Positions 1 through 7,493 of a stretch of DNA of 64,000 bases are shown piece by piece; the first letter of the stretch is position 1, and each line of letters opens with the position of its first letter. The position numbers and the translations under genes are program-made. The notes under the pieces are model-generated. The model did not search any database. It worked only from the letters and a program-made list of their open reading frames with translations, and was not told the origin of the DNA. The stretch comes from Streptococcus mitis. GTDB taxonomy: Bacteria > Bacillota > Bacilli > Lactobacillales > Streptococcaceae. Where the stretch lies: the NCBI RefSeq assembly GCF_000722705.1, contig NZ_JPFW01000007.1, forward strand, positions 186,001 through 250,000, given 5' to 3'.

Positions 1-99
1 TCCCCAACTAAGATTAGAACCAAATAAAACAATAAAATCAATAAAGAGAGCTACGGCAATCATTGCAATGAGGCCACGCATTTTTTGACTTTTTTTCAT
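1..99 (-). CDS. Membrane protein, N-terminal part only (cut by window start)
   Basis: Reading leftward from an ATG at 97-99, the frame stays open to the window edge (33 codons). The peptide starts MKKSQKMRG and continues into a long hydrophobic stretch (IAMIAVALFIDFIVLF), so it begins with a signal peptide or first membrane segment. A good ribosome site (AAAGGAG on the minus strand, about 106-112) precedes the ATG. The gene lies downstream of a palindrome-rich control region at 115-160. The family cannot be recognised from this fragment; only membrane location is supported. Confidence 0.7.
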   Translation of the reverse strand, partial: MKKSQKMRGLIAMIAVALFIDFIVLFGSNLSWG

Positions 100-114
100 G
101 ATAGACTCCTTTTT

Positions 115-160
115 TGTTATAAATATATAACATTTAAATGTTATGTTATAAATATATCAC
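115..160 (-). promoter_or_regulatory. Overlapping palindromes, likely operators of the leftward membrane protein gene
   Basis: Three dyads sit nose to tail: TGTTATAAATATATAACA (115-132), the perfect 16-bp palindrome TAACATTTAAATGTTA (128-143) and TGTTATAAATATATCAC (144-160). The first and third are near-copies 29 bp apart. They lie 16-61 bp upstream of the minus-strand start, where a repressor would block transcription. The identity of the regulator is unknown. Confidence 0.45.
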
Positions 161-475
161 ACTTAAATTTAGAAAGCAAGAATTTTATGTGTCAAGGTGG
201 CAATTATTTGAAAAAATTTTTTAATAAAAGCACTTGATAGTCAAACAACTAAAGAAATCTTTGAAGCAATGCATCGGATTTGGTTTGGATAGTTTCGTTA
301 ATAATATTTGATGATAAAGAATTTTTGAAAAATCTAGATACTGTATGAATCTCTACTTTTTTCTTAGACTGTTATAAAGTCTGTCAGAATAAGCGTTATA
401 GGTGTAGAAGTTAATTTTTACAGAACTAAATTATTCCCCTATTTAGAATCTATTAATTCATATTTTATAAATTAA

Positions 476-610
476 TTAGTAGATATCGTTCTTAAAATCC
501 TTGATGTTTCGTTTGGGAATGGGCTTAGGATTTAGGAGCCAAGCATCCAAATCACGTTCAGGCGATATGAAGGGTTTGAGTTGATGGTCTTTATAAAATG
601 TTTCTAATAC
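476..610 (-). pseudogene. Possible C-terminal relic of an unidentified protein
   Basis: On the minus strand a frame without obvious start runs from about 610 to a TAA at 476-478. It reads ETFYKDHQLKPFISPERD, then LDAWLLNPKPIPKRNIKDFK, then ends. The composition looks like real coding sequence rather than noise, but there is no start codon or ribosome site, and its upstream end runs into a BOX element. I could not place the family. It may be the tail of a decayed gene; low certainty. Confidence 0.25.
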
Positions 611-711
611 TCTTCGAAAATCTCTTCAAACTACGTTAGCTTTGCCTTGCCGTACTCAAGTACAGTCTGCGGCTAGCTTTCTAGTTTGCTCTTTGATTTT
701 CATTGAGTATA
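606..711 (+). repeat. BOX element (boxA-boxC, no boxB)
   Basis: The stretch begins ATACTCTTCGAAAATC, passes through the CTTGCCGTACTCAAGTACAG junction and ends TTTGATTTTCATTGAGTAT. This is the standard boxA start and boxC end of pneumococcal BOX repeats, in plus orientation. The 45-bp boxB unit is absent. It lies about 100 bp upstream of the rpsP promoter. Confidence 0.85.
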
Positions 712-809
712 AAATAGTATTTACGGCTAGCTTCTTTCAAACATTTATTTCCTACTTCTAACAAATTTCTAAATGGTTTAAAAATTTTATAGTCTGTCAA
801 GTTTTTTTC

Positions 810-837
810 TTGACACCTGTCATAAATCTGCTATAAT
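810..837 (+). promoter_or_regulatory. Promoter of rpsP-khpA
   Basis: A consensus -35 TTGACA (810-815) and -10 TATAAT (832-837) are separated by 16 bp. This is a near-perfect sigma-A promoter, as expected for a ribosomal protein gene. It leaves a leader of about 57 bases before the rpsP start. Confidence 0.85.
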
Positions 838-901
838 AGAACATGTGCTAAATAGCTCAGCTATTTCACCGAAATAAAAAATAAGAAAAGAGACTTTAAA
901 A

Positions 902-1174
902 ATGGCAGTTAAAATCCGTTTGACTCGTATGGGTTCTAAGAAAAAACCTTTCTACCGTATCAACGTAGCAGATTCACGTTCACCACGTGACGGACGTTTC
1001 ATTGAAACAGTTGGAACTTACAACCCACTTGTTGCTGAAAACCAAGTAACTTTGAAAGAAGACCGCGTTCTTGCATGGTTGGCTGATGGAGCTCAACCTT
1101 CAGATACAGTTCGCAACATCCTTTCAAAAGAAGGCGTATTGAAAAAATTCCACGATTCTAAATTCTCAAAATAA
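902..1174 (+). CDS. rpsP: 30S ribosomal protein S16
   Basis: A 90-residue protein with the typical S16 beginning [20 protein letters not shown] and the conserved DSRSPRDGR and ETVGTYNP segments. The length is normal for the family. It acts in assembly and stability of the small ribosomal subunit. It is first in a short operon with khpA, whose start lies 20 bp downstream, and is driven by the strong promoter at 810-837. Identification is secure. Confidence 0.98.
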   Translation: MAVKIRLTRMGSKKKPFYRINVADSRSPRDGRFIETVGTYNPLVAENQVTLKEDRVLAWLADGAQPSDTVRNILSKEGVLKKFHDSKFSK

Positions 1175-1193
1175 GTTTAAAGTAGGTTGACAG

Positions 1194-1433
1194 ATGGATA
1201 CGATTGAAAATCTCATTATTGCGATTGTGAAACCCTTGATTTCACAACCAGATGCCTTAACTATCAAGATTGAAGATACACCAGAATTTTTGGAATATCA
1301 TTTGGATCTTGATCAAAGTGATGTGGGTCGTGTAATCGGTCGTAAGGGTCGCACTATTTCTGCGATAAGAACGATTGTCTACTCTGTCCCAACTGAAGAC
1401 AAAAAGGTAAGAATCGTTATTGACGAAAAATAA
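1194..1433 (+). CDS. khpA: KH-domain RNA-binding protein KhpA
   Basis: This 79-residue protein is a single KH domain with the GxxG loop seen as VIGRKGRTI near residues 47-55. It begins [19 protein letters not shown]. In streptococci KhpA pairs with KhpB (Jag/EloR), binds RNA and influences elongation and division. It is the second gene of the rpsP operon, the usual placement in Firmicutes, and is followed by a terminator. The product name is certain. The division role comes from published work on the family, not from this sequence. Confidence 0.95.
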   Translation: MDTIENLIIAIVKPLISQPDALTIKIEDTPEFLEYHLDLDQSDVGRVIGRKGRTISAIRTIVYSVPTEDKKVRIVIDEK

Positions 1434-1437
1434 GAAG

Positions 1438-1462
1438 GGCGGGACGAATGTCTCGCTTTTTT
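1438..1462 (+). terminator. Terminator after khpA
   Basis: GCGGGAC, a 4-base loop and GTCTCGC are followed by six T residues. It ends the rpsP-khpA transcript a few bases after the khpA stop codon. Confidence 0.8.
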
Positions 1463-1476
1463 GCGAGAAGCAAGAT

Positions 1477-1810
1477 ATGAAGGATTTAACGTTTAGGACA
1501 ATTACAAGACTACCTACTGGAACATTACCAGCAGTCTCGGACTGAGGAAGGTCTCTTTATGAAGTTAGTGGAGGAAGTCGGAGAAGTAGCCGAAGTTTTG
1601 AATGGGCGCTCTGGTCGAAAAGAAGGGGTGCAAGATTCTAACGAGGAACTTGCTAAAGAACTGGCTGATATTATTCACTACACCGTCGCAATCGCAGCTA
1701 TTAATCATATTGATCTCACTAAAACCATCTTTGAGAAAGACAAAACTGCAGCCATTAAGTACCAACATGAACGTGATTTGGAAGGTCTTTTGAAGGGGAA
1801 GGAGAGTTGA
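1477..1810 (+). pseudogene. MazG-like nucleotide pyrophosphohydrolase, frameshifted near the start
   Basis: An ATG at 1477 opens MKDLTFR, but that frame soon runs off to a stop. In the next frame, from about 1499, the sequence continues QLQDYLLEHYQQSRTEEG and then MKLVEEVGEVAEVLN, and stays open to 1810. Joining the two across a single extra base near 1496-1500 gives a protein of about 110 residues. The EEVGEVAE helix and the later ELADIIHY are the E-x2-E and E-x2-D metal-binding pairs of the MazG fold. An 83-residue piece from the ATG at 1559 could still be made; it keeps the metal ligands but lacks the first helix. One-base sequencing error is the main alternative. Confidence 0.75.
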
Positions 1811-1907
1811 TCTCCTCTTCCTCCAACTTGAGAAAATCCCTGGAACGTGATAAAATAAAGGATAAGGATTTTTTATAATTCATTATACAGAATGAGTGGA
1901 TTTCTTT

Positions 1908-2696
1908 ATGAAGAGGCTTGAAGTATCTACAGAAATTGGTAGTCTCTCTGTTACTTATAAAAAGCAAAAGAAAGTGCTAGTTTGTTTAAGTGGCGCAGGG
2001 TTGCTACCAAGTTATGAAAATTTTTCACTGATAATCGAAAAACTTCCTCCCACAATTGGTTATTTGACAATTGATTTTCCAAACACAGGTAGGAGTCCGA
2101 TTCATGACCAAGCTGGTAAAAATCTGGATAATCTTGCAGATGCGGTTTATGAAATACTTGAAGAATTGGCGATTTCTGAATATATACTTTGTGTACATAG
2201 TTTGAGTGGAATTTTAGCTTGCAAATTGCTCAACAAACCAATTAAGTGTCAGGCTTTAGTAGCGCTTGAACCGACAACAAAAAAAGTAATGTTTGCTGAT
2301 TTTTCAGAAAATCCTTATCCAGAAATGGAAGAGCAGATGAGGCTGATTGACGAGTGTGGTCCTGAACTTTATTTTAAGAACTTAACTCAAGCAACATTTA
2401 GCACTGAAACTAATAAAGAAATCTGGGAATTAATGCAAGAAAAAGGCTTAGAGTTTGAAAATCAAGATCCAGAATTTCAGATATCTGGAGAGATTACTGA
2501 GGAAGATTTTGAGAATTTATCGATACAATCTCATGTCCCTGTATTTATTTTTTGTCAGGCTTATAGAGAAAAAGAGTACAGAGAATCAGAATATTGGACT
2601 TCTAATACTAAACTCATTTTAGGAGGGAATCACCATTATTTACAGTGGTCTGAATCTGAAAAAATTGCGACTATTATTCGAGAATTGTCAGAATAA
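1908..2696 (+). CDS. Alpha/beta hydrolase family protein
   Basis: A 262-residue cytoplasmic protein when started at the ATG at 1908 (a GTG at 1896 would add four residues; GAGTGG at 1895 serves the later start better). The segment VCLSGAGLLPSYENF resembles the oxyanion-loop region, CVHSLSG near residue 104 is the nucleophile elbow (serine), and GNHHYLQWSE near the end holds the expected catalytic histidine. The substrate cannot be predicted. It sits alone between the broken mazG-like gene and rimM, a place where I do not recall a gene in well-known pneumococcal genomes, so it may be an accessory insertion. Confidence 0.75.
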   Translation: MKRLEVSTEIGSLSVTYKKQKKVLVCLSGAGLLPSYENFSLIIEKLPPTIGYLTIDFPNTGRSPIHDQAGKNLDNLADAVYEILEELAISEYILCVHSLSGILACKLLNKPIKCQALVALEPTTKKVMFADFSENPYPEMEEQMRLIDECGPELYFKNLTQATFSTETNKEIWELMQEKGLEFENQDPEFQISGEITEEDFENLSIQSHVPVFIFCQAYREKEYRESEYWTSNTKLILGGNHHYLQWSESEKIATIIRELSE

Positions 2697-2726
2697 GATG
2701 GAAAGAAGGAGACTATAGGAGACAAG

Positions 2727-3245
2727 ATGAACTACTTTAATGTTGGGAAAATCGTCAATACGCAGGGTTTACAGGGTGAGATGCGAGTCTTGTCTGTGAC
2801 GGATTTTGCAGAAGAACGCTTTAAAAAAGGGGCTGAGCTAGCTTTGTTTGATGAAAAAGATCAGTTTGTTCAAACAGTAACTATTGCTAGCCACCGTAAA
2901 CAGAAGAACTTTGACATCATTAAATTCAAAGATATGTACCATATCAACGCTATCGAAAAGTACAAAGGATATAGTCTTAAGGTCGCTGAGGAAGATTTGA
3001 ATGACCTAGACGATGGTGAGTTCTACTATCACGAGATTATCGGTTTGGAAGTCTATGAGGGTGATAACTTGGTTGGAACCATCAAGGAAATCCTGCAACC
3101 AGGTGCTAACGATGTCTGGGTGGTCAAGCGAAAAGGCAAACGTGATTTGCTTTTACCATATATACCACCAGTGGTTCTCAATGTTGATATTCCGAATAAC
3201 CGCGTCGATGTGGAAATCTTAGAAGGGTTAGACGATGAAAATTGA
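2727..3245 (+). CDS. rimM: 16S rRNA processing protein RimM
   Basis: A 172-residue protein with the RimM N-terminal beta-barrel ([17 protein letters not shown]) and a C-terminal PRC-barrel ([19 protein letters not shown]). It assists maturation of the 30S head, where it contacts S19. Its 3' end overlaps the trmD start by 11 bases, so the two are translationally coupled, the usual arrangement in Firmicutes. Confidence 0.96.
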   Translation: MNYFNVGKIVNTQGLQGEMRVLSVTDFAEERFKKGAELALFDEKDQFVQTVTIASHRKQKNFDIIKFKDMYHINAIEKYKGYSLKVAEEDLNDLDDGEFYYHEIIGLEVYEGDNLVGTIKEILQPGANDVWVVKRKGKRDLLLPYIPPVVLNVDIPNNRVDVEILEGLDDEN

Positions 3246-3954
3246 TATTTTAACCCTTTTTCCAGAGATGTTTTCTCCACTGGAGCACTCAATCGTTGGA
3301 AAGGCTCGAGAAAAAGGGCTCTTGGATATCCAGTATCATAATTTTCGAGAGTATGCTGAAAAGGCCCGCCATGTAGACGACGAGCCATACGGAGGCGGAC
3401 AGGGGATGTTGCTCCGAGCCCAACCCATTTTCGATGCCTTTGACGCTATTGAAAAGAAAAATCCGAGAGTGATTCTCCTCGATCCTGCAGGGAAGAAATT
3501 TGATCAGGCTTATGCTGAGGATTTGGCTCAAGAAGATGAGCTAATCTTTATCTGTGGGCACTACGAGGGTTATGATGAGCGCATTAAGACCTTGGTGACA
3601 GATGAGATTTCCCTGGGGGACTATGTACTGACTGGTGGAGAATTGGCGGCCATGACTATGATTGACGCTACAGTTCGCCTGATTCCAGAAGTAATTGGCA
3701 AGGAGTCTAGCCACCAAGATGATAGTTTTTCTTCAGGCCTTCTAGAATATCCTCAGTACACACGTCCCTATGACTATCGAGGTATGCTTGTGCCAGATAT
3801 ACTGATGAGCGGGCACCATGAAAAGATTCGTCAGTGGCGCCTGTATGAGAGTTTAAAGAAAACCTATGAGCGCAGACCGGATTTGTTAGAAAATTATCAA
3901 CTGACAGCAGAAGAAGAAAAAATGCTGGCAGAAATCAAAGAAAACAAAGAATAA
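3235..3954 (+). CDS. trmD: tRNA (guanine-37-N1)-methyltransferase
   Basis: A 239-residue SPOUT methyltransferase that makes m1G37 in tRNAs reading CNN-type codons and prevents +1 frameshifting. It starts [30 protein letters not shown] and the trefoil-knot segment [11 protein letters not shown] are both present, as is the C-terminal helical domain. The length is standard. It is coupled to rimM by an 11-base overlap. Confidence 0.97.
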   Translation: MKIDILTLFPEMFSPLEHSIVGKAREKGLLDIQYHNFREYAEKARHVDDEPYGGGQGMLLRAQPIFDAFDAIEKKNPRVILLDPAGKKFDQAYAEDLAQEDELIFICGHYEGYDERIKTLVTDEISLGDYVLTGGELAAMTMIDATVRLIPEVIGKESSHQDDSFSSGLLEYPQYTRPYDYRGMLVPDILMSGHHEKIRQWRLYESLKKTYERRPDLLENYQLTAEEEKMLAEIKENKE

Positions 3955-3965
3955 AGGAGAAACCT

Positions 3966-4304
3966 ATGCAAGTAATCAAACGTGACGGCGAAATTGCTGA
4001 ATTTAATCCAGACAAGATTTACCAAGCTATTTTAAAGGCAGCCCAGACTGTCTATGTATTGACAGATGATTTGCGTCAAAACCTTGCACAAGTCACTAAG
4101 AAAGTGGTTTTGGACTTGGAAGAAGCCAAGGTGGAACGTGCTACCATTAGCATGATTCAGTCTATGGTTGAACATCGTTTACTGGGTGCAGGTTACATTA
4201 CCATTGCAGAACACTACATTTCCTATCGTCTACAACGTGACTTGGAAAGAAGTGGTTATGGAGACCATATCGCTGTTCATTTACATTTTGAACAAATTCG
4301 CTAA
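3966..4304 (+). CDS. Stand-alone ATP-cone domain protein
   Basis: The 112 residues form essentially one ATP-cone: VIKRDGEIAEFNPDKIYQAI at the N-terminus and the helical remainder ending SYRLQRDLER. ATP-cones are nucleotide-sensing modules normally found at the N-terminus of ribonucleotide reductases or in NrdR. Here there is no zinc ribbon and no catalytic domain. A ribosome site (AAAGGAG) lies just upstream, 11 bp after trmD, so it is probably co-transcribed with trmD. A nucleotide-binding regulatory role is inference. Confidence 0.8.
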   Translation: MQVIKRDGEIAEFNPDKIYQAILKAAQTVYVLTDDLRQNLAQVTKKVVLDLEEAKVERATISMIQSMVEHRLLGAGYITIAEHYISYRLQRDLERSGYGDHIAVHLHFEQIR

Positions 4305-4346
4305 GAAAAAGAGTGGGATGAAGCAACTACATCTCACTCTTTCTTA
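4304..4346. terminator. Bidirectional terminator between convergent genes
   Basis: A long stem, AAAAAGAGTGGGATG paired with CATCTCACTCTTTCTT, lies between the ATP-cone gene and the leftward gene ending at 4334. A-rich and T-rich flanks allow it to work on both strands. Confidence 0.8.
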
Positions 4347-4654
4347 AATCTATTTTTTTGGGCTGTTTGGACAGTTGAAGGGACAAATCGCAGGCGTTGA
4401 ATATCGCTTATGCGGATAATACGGCTCACATTTTTGGCAAAATTTTTCACGATAATTTGCTGGCGTTGCTGATCGTATTTGATGATATCACCTGTAAAGC
4501 TTGTTTCAGACAAGATAAGGTGAACAGCGGTTTGTTTCTGGATAGCCTCTTCAATAGTAGCAGTCAGGGAGTTGCTTTCAGTCTGGTTAGGTTGATCATG
4601 TCCATTTAAAAAGTCATGGATTTTATCTAGAACTTGCTGGAATTTATGTCTCAT
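4334..4654 (-). CDS. Conserved hypothetical protein
   Basis: A 106-residue acidic-to-neutral protein without signal peptide or membrane segment. The N-terminal half is helical (MRHKFQQVLDKIHDFLNG). The C-terminal half reads like a small beta-barrel (FTGDIIKYDQQRQQIIVKN then RIIRISDIQRLRF), a layout reminiscent of YolD-like or other SH3-type barrels. A strong ribosome site (GGGAGG) precedes the ATG. I do not recognise a function. Confidence 0.7.
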   Translation of the reverse strand: MRHKFQQVLDKIHDFLNGHDQPNQTESNSLTATIEEAIQKQTAVHLILSETSFTGDIIKYDQQRQQIIVKNFAKNVSRIIRISDIQRLRFVPSTVQTAQKNRFKKE

Positions 4655-4752
4655 ATTGGCCTCCCTTCTTTTATATCAATATTATATAAAATTTTCCTAA
4701 AATCTACAAGATTTTACGAATAATCAAATGAAAGCTAAAAAAGGAGAAGAAA

Positions 4753-4968
4753 ATGGCAGAATTTACATTTGAAATTGAAGAGCACTTGTTGACTCTTTCT
4801 GAAAACGAAAAAGGTTGGACTAAGGAAATCAACCGTGTGAGCTTTAATGGTGCTCCTGCAAAGTTTGATATTCGTGCTTGGAGTCCAGATCATACTAAAA
4901 TGGGCAAAGGGATTACTCTCTCCAATGAAGAATTTCAAACCATGGTGGATGCCTTTAAAGGCAACTAA
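4753..4968 (+). CDS. YdbC-like (PC4-fold) single-strand nucleic acid binding protein
   Basis: A 71-residue protein (MAEFTFEIEEHLLTLSENEK ... WTKEINRVSFNGAPAKFDIR). The pattern of a KGWTKEIN strand followed by KFDIRAW matches the YdbC family, whose lactococcal member has a PC4-type fold and binds single-stranded DNA. AAAAAAGGAGAAGAAA gives a clear ribosome site. The family assignment is from memory of the family; the cellular role is unknown. Confidence 0.8.
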   Translation: MAEFTFEIEEHLLTLSENEKGWTKEINRVSFNGAPAKFDIRAWSPDHTKMGKGITLSNEEFQTMVDAFKGN

Positions 4969-5073
4969 TACTTAATGAAAATCAAAGAGCAAACTAGGAA
5001 GCTAGCCGTAGGCAGTACTTGAGTACGGCAAGGCGAAGCTGACGTGGTTTGAATTTGATTTTCGAAGAGTATA
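4968..5073 (-). repeat. BOX element (boxA-boxC, no boxB), reverse orientation
   Basis: Read on the minus strand it starts ATACTCTTCGAAAATC and ends GATTTTCATTAAG. The central junction GCCGTACTCAAGTACTGCC is like the element at 606. It directly abuts the end of the YdbC-like gene. Confidence 0.85.
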
Positions 5074-5089
5074 AGTTTTCAAAATGAAA

Positions 5090-5129
5090 GAAAAGGATAC
5101 TGAGTCATGACAACTCGATATCCTTTTTT
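5090..5129. terminator. Terminator for bioY (bidirectional)
   Basis: AAAAGGATACTGAGT pairs with ACTCGATATCCTTTTTT around a short loop. On the minus strand it follows the bioY stop; on the plus strand it ends transcription from the YdbC-like gene. Confidence 0.8.
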
Positions 5130-5664
5130 AGTGAGCAAAGTAAGCCTGATTTTTAAGGCGTTGAAGTAGTGGATGGCTAATAATACTAATAGCAATAATT
5201 TTACCAAGATCTGGGATGATAAAGGGAAATACCCCTATAACAAGAGCTTTTTCAAATGGCATTCCAGCTAGGAAATGCAATCCAATGATTCCACCAACAA
5301 AGACAAGTGTATCTCCCAAGAGATTTGCTAGAAAAATTCTGACAAAACCACTATTGCTGTTAGTTAGAGAAGAGGTAAGTCCAGAATAAACAATATAAAA
5401 CCAAAGATAGCCTGCAGTAGGACCAATCAAAGCATGAAATCCAGCTCCACCTCCTGCAAAGACAGGAAGACCGATAGCGCCTAGAAGAAGATAGAGTCCA
5501 ACAGAAAGTACAGCCTCTCTCGGTCTAAAGACAGTAGCAATCAAGCCGATTGCAAAGTTTTGCAGAGTGAAGGGAACAGGTCCAATTGGAAGACTGATTT
5601 GTGCCAATACAGCAATGATAGCAGCCCCAATAGCAGGGATAGCATAAACGTGAGCTTTTTTCAA
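5128..5664 (-). CDS. bioY: Biotin transporter BioY (ECF substrate-binding subunit)
   Basis: A 178-residue integral membrane protein with about six hydrophobic segments. The family signature GPVPFTLQNFAIGL and a GPTAGYLWFY segment are present. BioY is the S-component that binds biotin and works with the shared EcfAA'T energising module, which is not in this window. The gene stands alone. Its promoter overlaps a dyad that resembles a BirA operator, fitting biotin repression. Confidence 0.93.
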   Translation of the reverse strand: MKKAHVYAIPAIGAAIIAVLAQISLPIGPVPFTLQNFAIGLIATVFRPREAVLSVGLYLLLGAIGLPVFAGGGAGFHALIGPTAGYLWFYIVYSGLTSSLTNSNSGFVRIFLANLLGDTLVFVGGIIGLHFLAGMPFEKALVIGVFPFIIPDLGKIIAISIISHPLLQRLKNQAYFAH

Positions 5665-5665
5665 A

Positions 5666-5725
5666 ATAGTTAACCTCTTTTCTTATGTATAGTAACTATT
5701 ATACTTAAATTAATATCATTGTCAA
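5666..5725 (-). promoter_or_regulatory. bioY promoter with putative BirA operator
   Basis: On the minus strand the -35 is TTGACA (5720-5725) and the -10 is TATAAT (5698-5703), with a 16-bp spacer. Overlapping the -10 and start point is an inverted repeat, ATAGTTACT (5691-5699) and GTTAACTAT (5666-5674), about 16 bp apart. Two GTTAAC-type half-sites at this distance are what BirA repressors recognise; the assignment is inferred from sequence and gene context. Confidence 0.6.
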
Positions 5726-5810
5726 CCTGTTTTTATAACAAAGGTAACAAAAACTGTAACAGCCGATTTTCCTGACGGGGTAAGTTGTTTTCATCTATTC
5801 GTAAATCATC

Positions 5811-5846
5811 AAAAAAGAAGCAGATATCTTTGTATCAGCTTCTTTT
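5811..5846 (-). terminator. Terminator after gor
   Basis: On the minus strand AAAAGAAGCTGATAC pairs with the ATCTGCTTCTTTTTT side just downstream of the gor stop at 5854. Confidence 0.75.
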
Positions 5847-5853
5847 GTTTCGA

Positions 5854-7200
5854 TTAACGCATGGTAACAAATTCTTCGGATGCAGTTGGGTGAATCGCCA
5901 CAGTTGCATCAAAGTCAGCCTTGGTTGCTCCCATCTTAATAGCAACGGCAAAACCTTGAATCATTTCATCCACACCGTATCCAATTCCATGAAGTCCGAC
6001 AACTTTTTCTTCTGAACCAGCTGTGATTAATTTGAAACGTGTTTCTTGGCGGTTGCAAGTGCAAGCAGAGTACATAGAAGTAAAGCTTGATTTGTAAACC
6101 TTGATTTGGTCTTGACCGTATTCTTTAATAGCTTGCTCTTCGGTCAATCCAACAGTTCCGATAGCAGGGTGTGAAAAGACAACGGTTGGAATAGTTGAGT
6201 AATCCATTTTTGCACTTGTTTTTCCGTTAAAGAGACGTTCAGATAGGGTACGTCCAGCCTTGATAGCAACTGGAGTCAGTTCTTTCTCACCCGTTACATC
6301 ACCTAGAGCGTAGATTCCCTCAACAACAGTATTTTGGTATTCATCCACTTGGATAAAGCCACGTTCGTTCAGAGTTACTCCAGCTTTTTCAAGTTGCAAG
6401 CCCTGAACATTTGGACGGCGACCTGTAGCCCAGATAACTTGGCTAGCTGTGTGACTAGTACCATCTTCAAAATGAATGGTAATGCCTTCAGCAGTTTTTT
6501 CTAACTTAACAGGGACTTTGTGAGTATGCAGTGGCAAGTTTGTTCTTTCCATTTCCTTGACCAAACCTTCAACGATGTAGGAATCAAAACCACGTAAAGG
6601 GCGATCACGGCGAACAAAGAGGTCTGTCTTGACACCAAAAGTGTGGAGTACGCCAGCTAATTCAACGGCGATATAACCAGCGCCTAGAATAGCAACTGAC
6701 TCTGGCAATTCTTCCCAGGCAAATACATCATCAGAAGAACCACCTAGTTCAGCACCAGGAATATTTGGAATACTTGGATGGGCACCAGTAGCAATCACGA
6801 TATGTTTAGCACGAATGAGTTCACCATTTACGCTGACAGTATGAGAATCTACAAATTCAGCATGGCCTTCAATCAGGTCTACGCCGTTGCGTTTAAAACT
6901 GCCATCATAAGAAGAACGAGCGCGATCGATGTAGGCTTCACGATTGCGACGTAGGGTTGCAAAGTCAAAGTTTAGATCAGTAGTCTTAAAGCCATAGTCT
7001 TCTCCAAATTGATGGAAAGTCTCAGCGATTTGTGCCCCGTACCACATGATTTTTTTAGGAACACAACCGACGTTGACACAGGTTCCACCTAATTTCTTTT
7101 CCTCAATAACGGCTGCTTTGGCTCCATGTTCACCAGCACGGTTCATGGTAGCAATTCCTCCGCTACCTCCACCAATAGCAATGATATCATATTCTCTCAT
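5854..7200 (-). CDS. gor: Glutathione reductase
   Basis: A 448-residue FAD/NAD(P)H disulfide oxidoreductase. The N-terminal Rossmann motif [12 protein letters not shown] binds [16 protein letters not shown] carries the redox-active cysteine pair. A second nucleotide motif ([14 protein letters not shown]) binds NADPH. The C-terminal [12 protein letters not shown] supplies the active-site histidine-glutamate pair. It keeps imported glutathione reduced in an organism that does not make it, protecting against peroxide and metal stress. It is a single-gene unit with its own terminator. Confidence 0.95.
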   Translation of the reverse strand: MREYDIIAIGGGSGGIATMNRAGEHGAKAAVIEEKKLGGTCVNVGCVPKKIMWYGAQIAETFHQFGEDYGFKTTDLNFDFATLRRNREAYIDRARSSYDGSFKRNGVDLIEGHAEFVDSHTVSVNGELIRAKHIVIATGAHPSIPNIPGAELGGSSDDVFAWEELPESVAILGAGYIAVELAGVLHTFGVKTDLFVRRDRPLRGFDSYIVEGLVKEMERTNLPLHTHKVPVKLEKTAEGITIHFEDGTSHTASQVIWATGRRPNVQGLQLEKAGVTLNERGFIQVDEYQNTVVEGIYALGDVTGEKELTPVAIKAGRTLSERLFNGKTSAKMDYSTIPTVVFSHPAIGTVGLTEEQAIKEYGQDQIKVYKSSFTSMYSACTCNRQETRFKLITAGSEEKVVGLHGIGYGVDEMIQGFAVAIKMGATKADFDATVAIHPTASEEFVTMR

Positions 7201-7318
7201 TAAAAAACTCCTTTGTACTCTTTTAAATAGTAGAGTGTCATTTTTTGATAGTCATATTCTATCTTTTTTTGATTTGATTGCAAAAATCTGCTACGTTCAA
7301 AAAAATTAAGAAAAAGGC

Positions 7319-7368
7319 TTGCGAAAAAGAAAAATAAAGTGTATTATATAACTAGTACAATGATTGTA
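7319..7368 (+). promoter_or_regulatory. Possible distal promoter of the efflux operon with a palindrome at +1
   Basis: TTGCGA (7319-7324) and TATTAT (7342-7347) are 17 bp apart. They are followed at the expected start point by the perfect dyad TACAATGATTGTA (7356-7368), a plausible repressor site. The promoter is weaker than the one at 7428-7456. Confidence 0.35.
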
Positions 7369-7397
7369 AAATGAATTCCGAACAATAATTTAGTCCT

Positions 7398-7456
7398 GAA
7401 ATGTCATTATTTCGTTCTAAAATGTTATTGTTTCAAATTGATAATTTTTGTATAAT
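7398..7456 (+). promoter_or_regulatory. Promoter of the efflux operon with two direct repeats
   Basis: TTGTTT (7428-7433) and TATAAT (7451-7456) are 17 bp apart, upstream of the start at 7494. Two similar blocks, GAAATGTCATTATTTC (7398-7413) and AAAATGTTATTGTTTC (7419-7434), lie 21 bp apart, i.e. two helical turns. The second overlaps the -35 box. This is the geometry of an activator or response-regulator site. Confidence 0.5.
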
Positions 7457-7493
7457 ATTGTTAAGGACTTTAAATCAAAAAAGGAGTTTCATT

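Noticed and set aside
233-292. Short rightward tail reading LDSQTTKEIFEAMHRIWFG
   Set aside because: Possibly the end of a lost gene, but too short and without start to support a feature.
7460-7474. CiaR-like repeat before the efflux gene (TTAAG and TTTAAA)
   Set aside because: The half-sites are only 9 bp apart and one is mismatched, against the 11-bp spacing of TTTAAG-N5-TTTAAG.
7401-7493. Longer start for the efflux adaptor protein
   Set aside because: This segment contains the direct repeats, -35 and -10 boxes; the ATG at 7494 has a good ribosome site and begins a proper membrane anchor.
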